Shown here: positions 55,700-64,000 of the stretch, one piece after another
Layout: the number at the start of each line of letters is the position of its first letter
Position numbering within the stretch: the first letter of the stretch is position 1
Assembly: GCA_002099365.1 (NCBI GenBank)
Contig: MSED01000014.1
Span: 248,001-312,000, forward strand
Length of the DNA: 64,000 bases
Source: Phialophora verrucosa
Lineage: Eukaryota > Ascomycota > Eurotiomycetes > Chaetothyriales > Herpotrichiellaceae
Direction of reading: 5' to 3'
The notes under the pieces: model-generated
Told to the model about the DNA's origin: nothing
Seen by the model: the letters and a program-made list of their open reading frames with translations, nothing else
The model's database searches: none
Program-made: the position numbers and the translations under genes

Positions 55700-57567
55700 T
55701 CATTCAAGCCGTTTTAACCGTCTGGCCGCTTCTGCCGACACCAGAGAGCACAACGCTCCAATGAACATGCACACAGCAATGGCATTTGGTGCATGATTCT
55801 TGACATTCAGCCAGCGGTGGTGATCAGGATCCGTCTCGGCATCGTGATCGTGTAAACCAGGCTCCAGGAGCGAGAACACAACCCAACTGATGAACGTCCC
55901 GACAAATTGAGGCAATGTGGTGTATACATTGAGAACGCCCAAATAGACACCCGCAAGCTCTCCAGTCGGAGAATGAGCGCCATCGTCGTCGGAGCGGTTG
56001 GGCTGTAGTACTCCATCAGAAAGAGCTCTGCGATGGTCCTGTTCAACATCCAGTTCAACACCATAATCCTCGTCAATGCTGCCTCGAATAGTAGTGTAGC
56101 CAGGAACAGTCGAGCCGCTGACGTTGGCACGTGGAATAGAGGACATTTTGTTGATTTCTATTCCTAGCAATGCAAAAGGCGCCCAACATGACACTGCCCA
56201 AGGCAAGCCACACGAAGCCACGAGCTTTGTTGCCGAAGACAGCGTTCGAATGAAGGGTGCAAATATAGTGATGATCGCAAAAACCAGATTCGACAAACTC
56301 CACGCCGAAGTGAGATCAGGCTGTACCTCGTAGGCTTTGACTAGGAGCACTTGCAGCGGCCTAGCGATCGAGGTAGGTGGTCGAGGAGTAAACCTTGACT
56401 GGGCTGCTTCTGGTGATTTGATAGCGTAAGGCAAAACGACGGAGGAGCAAAATGTGATCAAGGAGAAGAACACCAAGGCCAGGCTGCCGAGTCGACCTAT
56501 ATTTCCCAGGGCATCATGCTCGTCCTTCTCGCCAGGCTCCGGAGCCGGATGTTCGTACCGATAGTAGATCTCGCCAACGAATGTGCTCGAATAAAAAAGG
56601 AACGGGAACCTATACCATTGCTGTCAGCATTCACTCACGGTATATCTGGGACCTGTCTTACCAGCCCACCCAGTTCCAAAATTGCACCCAGCATATAGCT
56701 CGGATCCTTGGAGGTAGATTGATCGTCCTCCGCCACAGGTTGGAGAGTACCTGTTCCACCGTGGTATTGTCTTCGTCGTTAGGTAATCGCACTCTCTCTG
56801 TGACAGCCCAACAAGAGATACCGACGGTGGCCCACAGAGCCAATGTTGCAATGACAGTCATCTTTTTGAACTGGGTGTCACCACCGATCCAAGCGGGGAA
56901 CATCTTGACCAAGTCAAAGGTGCCGATGAAATAGCTGGCCAAATGCCCAGCTGCAACGAGTCTCGAGGCCCAGGCCGATCCAGCTTGTTGCTGCGAAATC
57001 GGGAGTGTATCGACTATCAAGCTGCGACAGCACGCCTGCACAGCATTGATTGAGAAGTCCAGTGCGTATATGCATAGGACAGCGACTAAGATTGTGACAT
57101 TTTTTTTCGTGTCTCCCTCGGGCAAGAACAGCCCAACGGCCTCAGATGTCCATCCCAATAGCAGTAATCCTGCGCCTGTGACAATGGCTCCGTACACCAT
57201 GAACGGTCTCCGTCTGCCGAATCTTGACGTGGACTTGTCCGCATATGCTCCGACGACGGGTTGCATGATTAAGCCTGACAATGGTCCTGCAACCCATACC
57301 AAGGACGTCTTGGACTTCGTGAGGCCTAGTTGAAGGAGGTAGGGTGTACCGTATGTCATCTCGAGGCCCCAGCAACTGGATCGCTGTTAGCCCTCGTTGG
57401 AAATGGCGCGGTTGACAGCGACTCACAATCTGGATAGCACAGTCAATCAGCGTGATTCCTCTCACAGCTTCAAGAAATGAGCCTACTGAATGCCAATGAG
57501 AGAGGCCGTTAGAAGGCACATGCGGACGGCCTCGGTTGAGCCTCTTATCGAGGGTGTACCACTCCAT
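55700..57567 (-). CDS. GPH-family sucrose/maltose proton symporter (SUT-like)
   Basis: Three exons, 57567-57427, 57383-56662 and 56609-55700, give about 590 residues with roughly 12 membrane helices. The family is the glycoside-pentoside-hexuronide type related to plant SUTs and fission yeast sut1, which import alpha-glucosides with protons across the plasma membrane. Landmarks are CWGLEMTYGTPYLLQLGL, SLVWVAGPLSGLIMQPVVGA, the RFGRRRPFMVYG loop between helices 2 and 3, and SRLVAAGHLASYFIGTFDL, then FWNWVGWFPFLFYSSTFVGE. A hydrophilic loop with Asp/Glu-rich sequence lies in the second half. The first exon is the weakest part: its start could also be ATG at 57675, and the intron 1 acceptor was picked for frame. 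Sugar specificity is inferred. Confidence 0.88.
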
Positions 57568-58083
57568 GCTGAAGTTTTCTCCATTGCTAGTTGCAGAGGA
57601 AAGCCGACGATGCTGAAAGAAAGTGATCAATATCCAGGTTGTACTTTTCGTAGAATGGCCGCCATCGATCGACATGCAAGCGCATTTGAGACCTCACCAA
57701 CGACGCTACTCGTTGCTGGTATGCTCATGCATGCCATGGCTGGCGTAAAAGGGGTGTGTTATCTTGAGTCTTGGTTATCGGAGTCGCGTGTCAAATACTT
57801 GAAATTACCGACGCGTTTCGTTGAAAGAATGACGTAGCTTGTTGCTCAACCATTTTTCGTCTAACTTGGTGGCATCTGGCTCACAAATTCGGGCATTCAT
57901 TAACTGTGTACAAACTGCTACACGACCGATGAGGTGTTCTTCTTTCTTCTATCTGATTCAGTCCTGTGCAATCTTGCATAGTGTTTGCTCCTCGCGAGGA
58001 CATCATTTCTTGATGTAGTCCTCGGAAGTGGCACCAGCTCCTGAAGAATGATCAGCTTAACAGCCTTGGTGCTATGGATGGAT
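57568..58083. other. Intergenic between pyrophosphatase 3' end and transporter start
   Basis: About 0.5 kb holding the transporter promoter and pyrophosphatase 3' flank. No gene is supported. Confidence 0.4.
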
Positions 58084-59457
58084 TTAGACGGCCGCACCGG
58101 AGATGAAGAACCACTTGTCAACGGTGCCGTCGATAGGCGCGGGTGCAAGATTCTGTCCTGGAGGAATCTTGGTGAGTTGAGATTGGTCGACACGGTCTGG
58201 CGAGTTCTGGTTCGTGACATTTGCCAGATTGATATCGCCACGTTGTTGCTTGCCGGTGACCAGACGCTCCCAGGCATCACTGCATTCGCGGATGATCTCC
58301 TCGGCGTACTTCTTGTTCTTGCATTCACCGCTGAAGGCGAACTGATTCTCCGGCTTGCCATCTGGGATCTTGTAGATACGGAACCATTCATTCGTTGCAC
58401 GGAGAAGGCCTGGAAGGTGACGCTCGACATCTTCAATGTCGTTCAGCTTGGGCGCAAGAGGGTCGTTGACCTATATCGAGTCAGCCATGAGCCTACGGGA
58501 ATACATTGTAACACTCACATCAATGACAATAATCTTCCAGTCGGTCTCTTCCTCGTCAAGCAACGCCATCACACCAAGGACCTTGACTTGCTTGACCTGA
58601 CCAGTATAGCCAACCAATTCGCCGATCTCGCAGACATCTAACGGGTCGTTGTCACCCTTGGCTTTGGTTTCGGGATGAACGACATTTGGGTCTTCCCAGG
58701 TCTGTGGACAAATCAGTCGTTTGTGCAGCCACGCTCTTTGTTGCCACTTACTCTGGGGAAAGCACCGTAGTTCCAGAGGTAACCTTTGTGTGGGAAGCAG
58801 TTTCGAACGAATCGAAGCTTGCCTTTCTTAATGTCCTGCTTGATAGGGTTCAAGAACTCGTCCTTGGAGATCTGACCAAGAGTCAACATCTTATTTCTTG
58901 AATGGCACACATTGACTGACCTCAAGTTTTGCGTTGGACCACCTTGGAATCTCGACAATCATGTTCAGAATGGTTTGCTGCTCGTTGGCATAGAGAGGGA
59001 TGTCATGGAAGGGAGAGACGGGTGTGCCATCTTTCTCAATATAGCAGCGGAATTCGGTCGTGTGCAATGCACCGATTTTCCTAGGCTGGAACTCAGAGGG
59101 CTGCTTGGAGTACGACATGGTGCGGGAGGACGCGGGAGGCGACGAGGAGGCTGTAGAGAGGTGTCGAACAAGAGCTTCAGTACGTTGGGAAGCTATGGTG
59201 GTAGGAGTGGAATGACGAAGGGGAGAAAAGACAGAATTTTCTGTCGGTTTGGTGGAAGCCAGGGCGAATCGAAATGTGAGCGAACTATGATAAAATGTCT
59301 TGGAGGCAGGAGCAGCGCGGGGTGCGAGGGTCTGGCAGCGGCGTGTTGGGAACTGGCGGTGAAATGACGATTTGCTCTGAATGGACGAGATGCGGCCGAC
59401 GCTTCTGCAGGTTCGCGAAGATTGGTTTCGACTCAATACGGACGCGGATTGAAACAT
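58084..59457 (-). CDS. IPP1: Inorganic pyrophosphatase, possibly dual cytosolic/mitochondrial
   Basis: Exons 59457-58921, 58871-58752, 58701-58519 and 58470-58084. From ATG 59118 (MSYSKQPSEFQPRKIGALHT) the protein has 295 residues, the usual length of the soluble family I enzyme, which hydrolyses pyrophosphate with Mg2+. Landmarks are EIPRWSNAKLE, HKGYLWNYGAFPRTWEDPNV and the metal-binding GDNDPLDVCEIG, then GELVGYTGQVKQVKVLGVMA. The C-terminus WFFISGAAV is typical. The frame stays open upstream to ATG 59457, adding 113 residues that start MFQSASVLSRNQSSRTCRSV. These are rich in Arg and Ser and almost free of acidic residues, like a mitochondrial presequence. Either one gene makes two forms, or the upstream part is leader. 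Confidence 0.95.
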
Positions 59458-59893
59458 GTGCATATGCGTGGATGAGACGGGGTTGCAAAGCTGCTTATAG
59501 ACTTTAAACTTGTTGCCTTTCAAGCCTTCTAGTCTTGATCTGACTGTACGATGCTATTCCACCTCGGTATCGAAAATGACCTGAACAAGGTTCCATGCAT
59601 ATCTCAATGGACGATCGGAGCTCTTCCAAGAGGCGTTATCCCGAGTTTTTAGCTATCTTCACGTGATGATAAGAAACGACAGGTTTCCCTCTGGCCTCTG
59701 CGGCGACTTGCGTTTTTGGGAATCAAAAGTCACATCCGACAAATCAGTTCCCACTCACTTCGACCCTCAGTTTCGATTCCCGCTTGGACCTCCCCATATG
59801 ACTGTCGGCCATGCCGTTGGGCCACAGTCTCTGTTACGACGCGCTGTATCCCTCGTAAAGTCTCTTTTGCCATCGCGACCTTCCACTACAAAG
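59458..59893. promoter_or_regulatory. Divergent promoter between pyrophosphatase and DUS2
   Basis: 436 bp between divergent starts. The DUS2 frame is open upstream to 59663, but this part has no conserved content and I treat it as leader. Confidence 0.45.
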
Positions 59894-61168
59894 ATGGCTT
59901 CTCCACGCCCGTTTCAAGATGCCCCTCACGTTCCTATCCCAAAGCGCGGTGTCGATTACAGGCAGAAGGTGGTTCTGGCGCCAATGGTGCGGTCAGGAGA
60001 ACTGCCATCGCGCTTGCTGGCCCTCAAGTACGGAGCGGATTTGGTATGGGGTCCGGAAACAGTTGACAGATCTATGATCGGAACCACGCAAGAGACGAAC
60101 CCTCGCACAGGCTGCATAGAGTGGTCTCGCACCAACAACAACAACCAAACCAACGTCATATATCGCATCGACCCAGCAAGAGAATCGGAGAAGTTGATAT
60201 ACCAGATCGGCACTGCTTCACCTGACTATGCGGTGCAAGCTGCCAGTCTCGTGGCCCCTTACGTTCGTGGTATTGACGTGAATGCCGGTTGCCCCAAACC
60301 ATTCTCCACCTCAGGCGGCATGGGTGCAGCGCTCCTTCGAACACCCGAACTGCTGTGCAACATCTCGACGGCACTCGTTACAAACGTCGGGGCGAAGCAC
60401 GAAATAGGTATTTCGGTGAAGATCAGGCTGCTGGAGACCCCCGAATTGACCTCTGAACTTGTCAACAAGCTTTGTAAAACGGGCATTACAGGTCTCACTA
60501 TCCACTGCCGAACTACTCCTATGAGACCAAGAGAGCGGGCTATTCGAGACCAACTGCGGATGATTGGCGACATATGCAGAAACCACGGCGTTGCATGTCT
60601 CATGAACGGAGATGTCACTTCTCGCGAGCAAGGCCTAGCCCTTGCAAGGGAATATGGCATTGATGGAGCTATGATTGCAACGGCTGCCGAAGCCAACTCG
60701 TCTGTCTTCCGTACCAAGGAGCAAGGCGGCCTGTTGCCATGGCAAGAGGTGGTCAAAGATTACATACAGCTGGCTATGAGCGTGGAAAACAAGTTCGGCA
60801 ACACGAAATTTCTGCTTTCACAGCTCATGCCTGGGAAAGATGCGGCATATCAACAAGTCCAAAAGTCACGAAGCTATGCTGAGGTGATTTCGTTGCTAGG
60901 CATAACTGATCCGAGCACCATCGAAAAAGCAAAAGAAATCGATCACATTCTCAAGTTAGACGTGCCACTTGTGACAAAGGCAGACATCAAGCGGCAAAAT
61001 AAGCAGCAAACCCGAGAGAACCAATCCAAGAAGCAGGAGAAGAAGCGTGCTTTCGGGCAGGATGGCGACCATAACCAAGAGCGGAATAAGAAGCAGAAAG
61101 CTGAGATCGCTGCTGAAAATGCTGGGTTCGAAGGAATTGGTCAAGGCTTTGCAGCAGTGACAGCTTGA
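59894..61168 (+). CDS. SMM1: tRNA-dihydrouridine(20) synthase, Dus2/Smm1 type
   Basis: Intronless, 424 residues from ATG 59894, which has a good context (AAAGATGGC) and begins just before conserved sequence. The flavin enzyme reduces uridine 20 in the tRNA D-loop with NADPH. Landmarks are VVLAPMVRSGELPSRLLALK, YGADLVWGPE, the catalytic Cys133 in GIDVNAGCPKPFS, VKIRLL, GLTIHCRTTPMRPRERA and CLMNGDVTSREQG, a TIM-barrel FMN-binding pattern of Dus2. The C-terminal 60 residues are Lys/Gln-rich and may bind RNA; no double-stranded-RNA-binding domain is present, as in other fungal Dus2. The frame is open upstream by 77 codons (to 59663), probably 5' leader. Confidence 0.95.
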   Translation: MASPRPFQDAPHVPIPKRGVDYRQKVVLAPMVRSGELPSRLLALKYGADLVWGPETVDRSMIGTTQETNPRTGCIEWSRTNNNNQTNVIYRIDPARESEKLIYQIGTASPDYAVQAASLVAPYVRGIDVNAGCPKPFSTSGGMGAALLRTPELLCNISTALVTNVGAKHEIGISVKIRLLETPELTSELVNKLCKTGITGLTIHCRTTPMRPRERAIRDQLRMIGDICRNHGVACLMNGDVTSREQGLALAREYGIDGAMIATAAEANSSVFRTKEQGGLLPWQEVVKDYIQLAMSVENKFGNTKFLLSQLMPGKDAAYQQVQKSRSYAEVISLLGITDPSTIEKAKEIDHILKLDVPLVTKADIKRQNKQQTRENQSKKQEKKRAFGQDGDHNQERNKKQKAEIAAENAGFEGIGQGFAAVTA

Positions 61169-61257
61169 ATGCGGGAAGCGACAGCAACAATCAGATTGAT
61201 CAACATAAGAGCACTACTCTTCTCGCCGCATGCGCATTTCGAGATGCCGCCGTTGTC

Positions 61258-61676
61258 TCAAAGGGAGATATTGGGCTTGGGCCTCGTGTTGCGAATATGA
61301 CCCTCGTGCTTGAGGACCTGAGACGACTCAGCGACGGCTTTCGCCAGAGAATCCTGAAGATCCTTGATACTTGCGACGTGGTATGCTCGATCTTAGCTTC
61401 CCTTTTGTCCAATATACTAAATTACTCCAGCATTAACGTCCCACCGAATTCCACCACCACTGGAGTGTTGTCTCGGCACAGCGCACGGTATGCATATATT
61501 GCCCGCTCGTAGCTGTTGATGTTGATGCCCTGCAACGCAAATTCGCAGCTCCTGCGCGCTTCAATGTGGATTTCTTCGTGCTTTGATCGAGCCAGACGTC
61601 CTCTGTGTCGCTGCGATCTCGTCCTGAATGATGTTATAGACCTGAGATGCTCTTCCAAGCCGGTCCCCGTCCACGA
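61258..61676 (-). CDS. Doubtful small spliced gene, unknown product
   Basis: Reading the minus strand, three protein-like pieces lie in different frames and can be joined by GT-AG introns with matching phase: GDRLGRASQVYNIIQDEIAA, then CEFALQGININSYERAIYAY and CRDNTPVVVEFGGTLML, then DIKDLQDSLAKAVAESSQVL, ending NTRPKPNISL with a TGA at 61260-61258. The clearest intron is 61425-61370 (56 nt). The other is about 46 nt. No start codon is visible: the frame runs into the 3' end of the mL53 gene without an ATG. The opposite strand is also open over part of this interval. It may be a small helical protein or chance; I do not recognise a family. Confidence 0.25.
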
Positions 61677-62030
61677 CTACCCACTCAACTCCTCCTTCCT
61701 CGCCAACCCCCTCGCATGCCTATTCACCTCCTCGACAATATCCTGTAGCGAAACCTTCTCACCCGTTCCCTTCTTTGCCGTCACCGACGCACTGGTTTGA
61801 TCGGCCTCCGCTGCCTTTCCGCCCCACGAATACTTTACAATCTTTCCATCCTTGAAACCTAGTTCTAATGTCGACGGTTCTAGGGAGTGTCGCGGTAGTG
61901 CCTGCGACTTTATCTGTAATGTTTTGTGTGCGTTGGCCGGGAGGAGGGTTAAAAAGAGGCGCGGAATCTTGGACGAGGGTGAGAAAGGGTTGAAGGTAGC
62001 TTTTAGGGTGGTTAGGTAGGTCGTTATCAT
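61677..62030 (-). CDS. MRPL44: Mitochondrial large-subunit ribosomal protein mL53
   Basis: Intronless, 117 residues, the normal length for fungal mL53 (yeast Mrpl44). The start MITTYLTTLKATFNPFSPSS and the segment RLFLTLLPANAHKTLQIKSQ are diagnostic, followed by LGFKDGKIVKYSW and DIVEEVNRHARGLARKEEL. The protein is a component of the mitoribosome 54S/39S subunit. It diverges from SEC20 with 314 bp between start codons. Confidence 0.93.
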   Translation of the reverse strand: MITTYLTTLKATFNPFSPSSKIPRLFLTLLPANAHKTLQIKSQALPRHSLEPSTLELGFKDGKIVKYSWGGKAAEADQTSASVTAKKGTGEKVSLQDIVEEVNRHARGLARKEELSG

Positions 62031-62344
62031 TTTGGGGAGATGGTCGTAGGTATTGGTTCGAGCTGCGGTTGCAAAATGCGGAACTGTGTTACTTCAGGTG
62101 GCTTTAGTAGATCGGCTGATATCCGTGAGGTTATTGTGTGGCTTGAAGCAAATTGATCGAGTAAATGAAGAAAGATCTAGACTGTAATCTACCTCCGTGT
62201 GTACGCGGGACTCTACCAGTTCTGTTGCGGAGAAATGTCGCAGGAGTCTGCGCCGAGTTTGCACTGTTTGCATTTCCGGCTGCCTCCATCACAGAGGACA
62301 GTTGGATCCCAGTTGCCCTTCCTCCCAACACAGACGCCCCGACA
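62031..62344. promoter_or_regulatory. Divergent promoter between mL53 and SEC20
   Basis: 314 bp between divergent ATGs. The SEC20 frame stays open upstream to 62165 without conserved content, so I read it as leader. No clear TATA element is seen. Confidence 0.4.
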
Positions 62345-63538
62345 ATGCCTCTTTCGCTTTCCCAGAGACTCCAAGCCCTCGCTGATTCATACAAAGATGT
62401 TTCTAACCAAATTCAAGAACTGCGCAAGTTCAGTCCCGCAAATTATACGTCGGGCGACGCAGACGAGCGCAGAATTGAACTCGCAACAAATATCCATGAC
62501 AGCCTGAAAGAGCAAGAAGACACTCTAGAAATCCTAAGACAAGAGCTTGAAGACGATACCATCGCCTCTCACCGCCGAGATCCTTCCCCGCGAGAGACCG
62601 AACGCGAACGAAATGCGGACTTGCTACTGCTCTTGACTGAGGATCTAAAGACCGCACGAGCCAGTTTCCGGAAGGCCCAACTGCAGGCCAAACGCGCTGC
62701 CGACGCAGAAAAGCGCAAAGAGCGCGAACAACTCTTCGCCGATAGAAAGCAAGACGGCCAGGCGCAACCCCGGGGACGCGCTACGCATGAGAAACTGACG
62801 CAAGACGAACTTGCGCTGCGCGCTGCTGAAGATGTCACACTAGCGCTGCGGCGCGTACATAATCAGCTCGAAGGAGAATTGTCGGTCTCGCAGTTTGCGC
62901 AGCAGACTTTGGAAGAAAGTCAACAAGCTCTAGAGACGCTGACGACCAGTTATGCGGGCACAACGGATTTGTTGAAGGCCAGTAGGAGTTTCGTGGGGCA
63001 GTTGGTGAGAAGTAATAAGTCAGATACGTGGTTCTTGAAGACGAGTTTCTATCTTCTCGCGGCGACGATAGCATGGTTGTTTTACAGGCGGATACTTTAC
63101 GGGCCCATGATGTTGTTCGTTATTTGGCCGTTGCGGATGATGTGGTGGGTGTCGATCAAGAGTTTTGGAGTGGTAGGATTGGGAGGCAGATCTGATGTTA
63201 CGGCTCTGTCCGCGCCTGTACCGACGCTGTCTCTGTCAAGACCTGGCGGTAGTGTGGGAGGCATGCCGACTAACATGGGCGGGTCACAGGTGTACTTCAA
63301 AAGCATGCATCTACCAGCGAAGGGAGGAGGTGGGGGAGGCCCTCCACCACAGATACCACAGCAGGAGGTGGAGGACAGCATGATTGATAAGCTTGGACGG
63401 ATGATGGAAAATCAGCCGGGAGGAACAAACATCGATGACATATCAGAGGAGGAGCGACGGCAGCAGGAAGAACAGCCCCGAAATCCGAAGAAGCGGATGA
63501 TGGAGGTGGATGTCGAACCTGTTCGAGATGAGCTATGA
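62345..63538 (+). CDS. SEC20: Sec20-type SNARE of the Golgi-to-ER retrograde pathway
   Basis: Intronless, 397 residues from ATG 62345 (MPLSLSQRLQALADSYKDVS). Sec20 is a Qb-SNARE on the ER that, with Ufe1, Use1 and Sec22, receives COPI vesicles and is held by the Dsl1 tether. The signature is LLLLTEDLKTARASFRKAQL, then LTQDELALRAAEDVTLALRR, the SNARE-like helix LSVSQFAQQTLEESQQALET and LVRSNKSDTWFLKTSFYLLA leading into a hydrophobic anchor of one or two passes. A Gly/Pro-rich luminal tail of about 120 residues follows and ends in RDEL, similar to the HDEL retrieval signal I recall at the end of yeast Sec20. SNARE assignment is firm. Confidence 0.93.
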   Translation: MPLSLSQRLQALADSYKDVSNQIQELRKFSPANYTSGDADERRIELATNIHDSLKEQEDTLEILRQELEDDTIASHRRDPSPRETERERNADLLLLLTEDLKTARASFRKAQLQAKRAADAEKRKEREQLFADRKQDGQAQPRGRATHEKLTQDELALRAAEDVTLALRRVHNQLEGELSVSQFAQQTLEESQQALETLTTSYAGTTDLLKASRSFVGQLVRSNKSDTWFLKTSFYLLAATIAWLFYRRILYGPMMLFVIWPLRMMWWVSIKSFGVVGLGGRSDVTALSAPVPTLSLSRPGGSVGGMPTNMGGSQVYFKSMHLPAKGGGGGGPPPQIPQQEVEDSMIDKLGRMMENQPGGTNIDDISEEERRQQEEQPRNPKKRMMEVDVEPVRDEL

Positions 63539-63831
63539 TTTGATACAAGGACGAAATGAATGCATGATGGATCAAGTCTTCTTGAGCCCCTTTCGTTACG
63601 CTCACACAGTACCTGGTGGTTCTCGAATGAAGAGACCCGAGGACTCAGGCTCCTGATCCCTCAGCCTTGCATCCTAGGGCATTACAATGACGTAGATTGT
63701 TCGCTTTTGCCAAGAGACACTCAACGCGTCTGGTCGCGTCTTCTCTCCGCATTTCAGACACACTTGACCATAGACTCATCATCGCCTGAACCTCGCCGTT
63801 ACATTATTGCCTCACCACATACACGTACACG

Positions 63832-64000
63832 ATGGCCGATTTCTTCAGCAACAAGGCCCGGGCTGCTGCCGCCGCCGCCTCGTCCTCGAAGAACCCTAAC
63901 ACCTCCAAACCCATCGAAACCGCAGAAAGAGCCGTCCCATGGGTAGAAAAGTACCGGCCAAAATCCGTGGGTTCCCCATCTCTCCGAAAGACCATGAAAC
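63832..64000 (+). CDS. RFC2: Replication factor C subunit 2, 5' end only
   Basis: ATG 63832 opens MADFFSNKARAAAAAASSSK and reaches AERAVPWVEKYRPKS, the N-terminal motif of small RFC clamp-loader subunits. RFC opens the PCNA ring and loads it at primer ends, and also acts in the checkpoint. The MADFF start with an Ala-rich extension before PWVEKYRPK fits fungal Rfc2 best. A likely donor (GTGGGT) is at 63967, giving a 45-codon first exon in phase 0. The ATPase motifs lie beyond the window. Another small RFC subunit is possible but less likely. Confidence 0.85.
   Translation, partial: MADFFSNKARAAAAAASSSKNPNTSKPIETAERAVPWVEKYRPKSVGSPSLRKTMK

Noticed and set aside
10892..63538. Clustering of membrane-traffic genes (Vps53, Erv46, Vps5, Vma21, Sec20) as a functional neighbourhood
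   Set aside because: They are scattered over 50 kb on both strands with unrelated genes between; chance is the simpler reading.

Overview
The window is nuclear DNA of a filamentous ascomycete. Genes carry short GT-AG introns of about 45-100 nt, and several products are confined to Pezizomycotina: a NUC-1/PalcA-type phosphate regulator, a HET-domain protein and a CetA/BYS1-like secreted protein. Gene style and content suggest Dothideomycetes, but I cannot fix the genus. Most genes are core housekeeping genes. I see no rRNA, tRNA, CRISPR array or intact transposon.

Layout. 1-8.1 kb (minus strand): the 5' end of TIF6, a small CetA/BYS1-like secreted protein, a 2.4 kb repeat-bearing non-coding stretch and a very large class 3 lipase. 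8.8-13.5 kb: a Mex67-like protein with no room for the NTF2-like domain, and the GARP subunit Vps53. 15-22.3 kb: a short-chain dehydrogenase, a HET-domain protein and Erv46. 23.1-28.5 kb: Hsp90 and the NUC-1-like bHLH factor. 30-33.8 kb (plus strand): a TPR protein and a conserved-looking unknown. 34.4-39.7 kb (minus): a cis-CaaD-like tautomerase with a five-codon first exon, a Ser/Thr-rich membrane protein broken by an apparent one-base frameshift, and the retromer sorting nexin Vps5. 40.4-43.8 kb: a decayed amino acid permease, VMA21 and a DUF2406 protein. 43.8-48.7 kb: about 4.9 kb with no recognisable gene. 48.7-64 kb: glucose-6-phosphate dehydrogenase, ribosomal protein L33, an unknown seven-TM protein, a GPH-type sucrose transporter, inorganic pyrophosphatase with a possible mitochondrial extension, tRNA-dihydrouridine synthase Dus2, a doubtful small gene, mitochondrial ribosomal protein mL53, the SNARE Sec20 and the start of RFC2.

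The genes do not form one pathway or a biosynthetic cluster. Several serve membrane traffic (Vps53, Vps5, Erv46, Sec20, Vma21), but they are scattered and on both strands. I rebuilt exon joins by hand from splice-site sequence, reading-frame phase and remembered family sequences. Three of the inferred introns are exactly 48 nt and keep the frame open, so naive translation adds 16 false residues to NUC-1, Vps5 and probably Vps53. The most unusual items are the NTF2-less Mex67-like gene, the RDEL ending of Sec20, the two in-frame starts of the pyrophosphatase, the amino acid permease relic and a cluster of TACTCGTA motifs upstream of the NUC-1 homologue. I found no clearly new multi-gene system.
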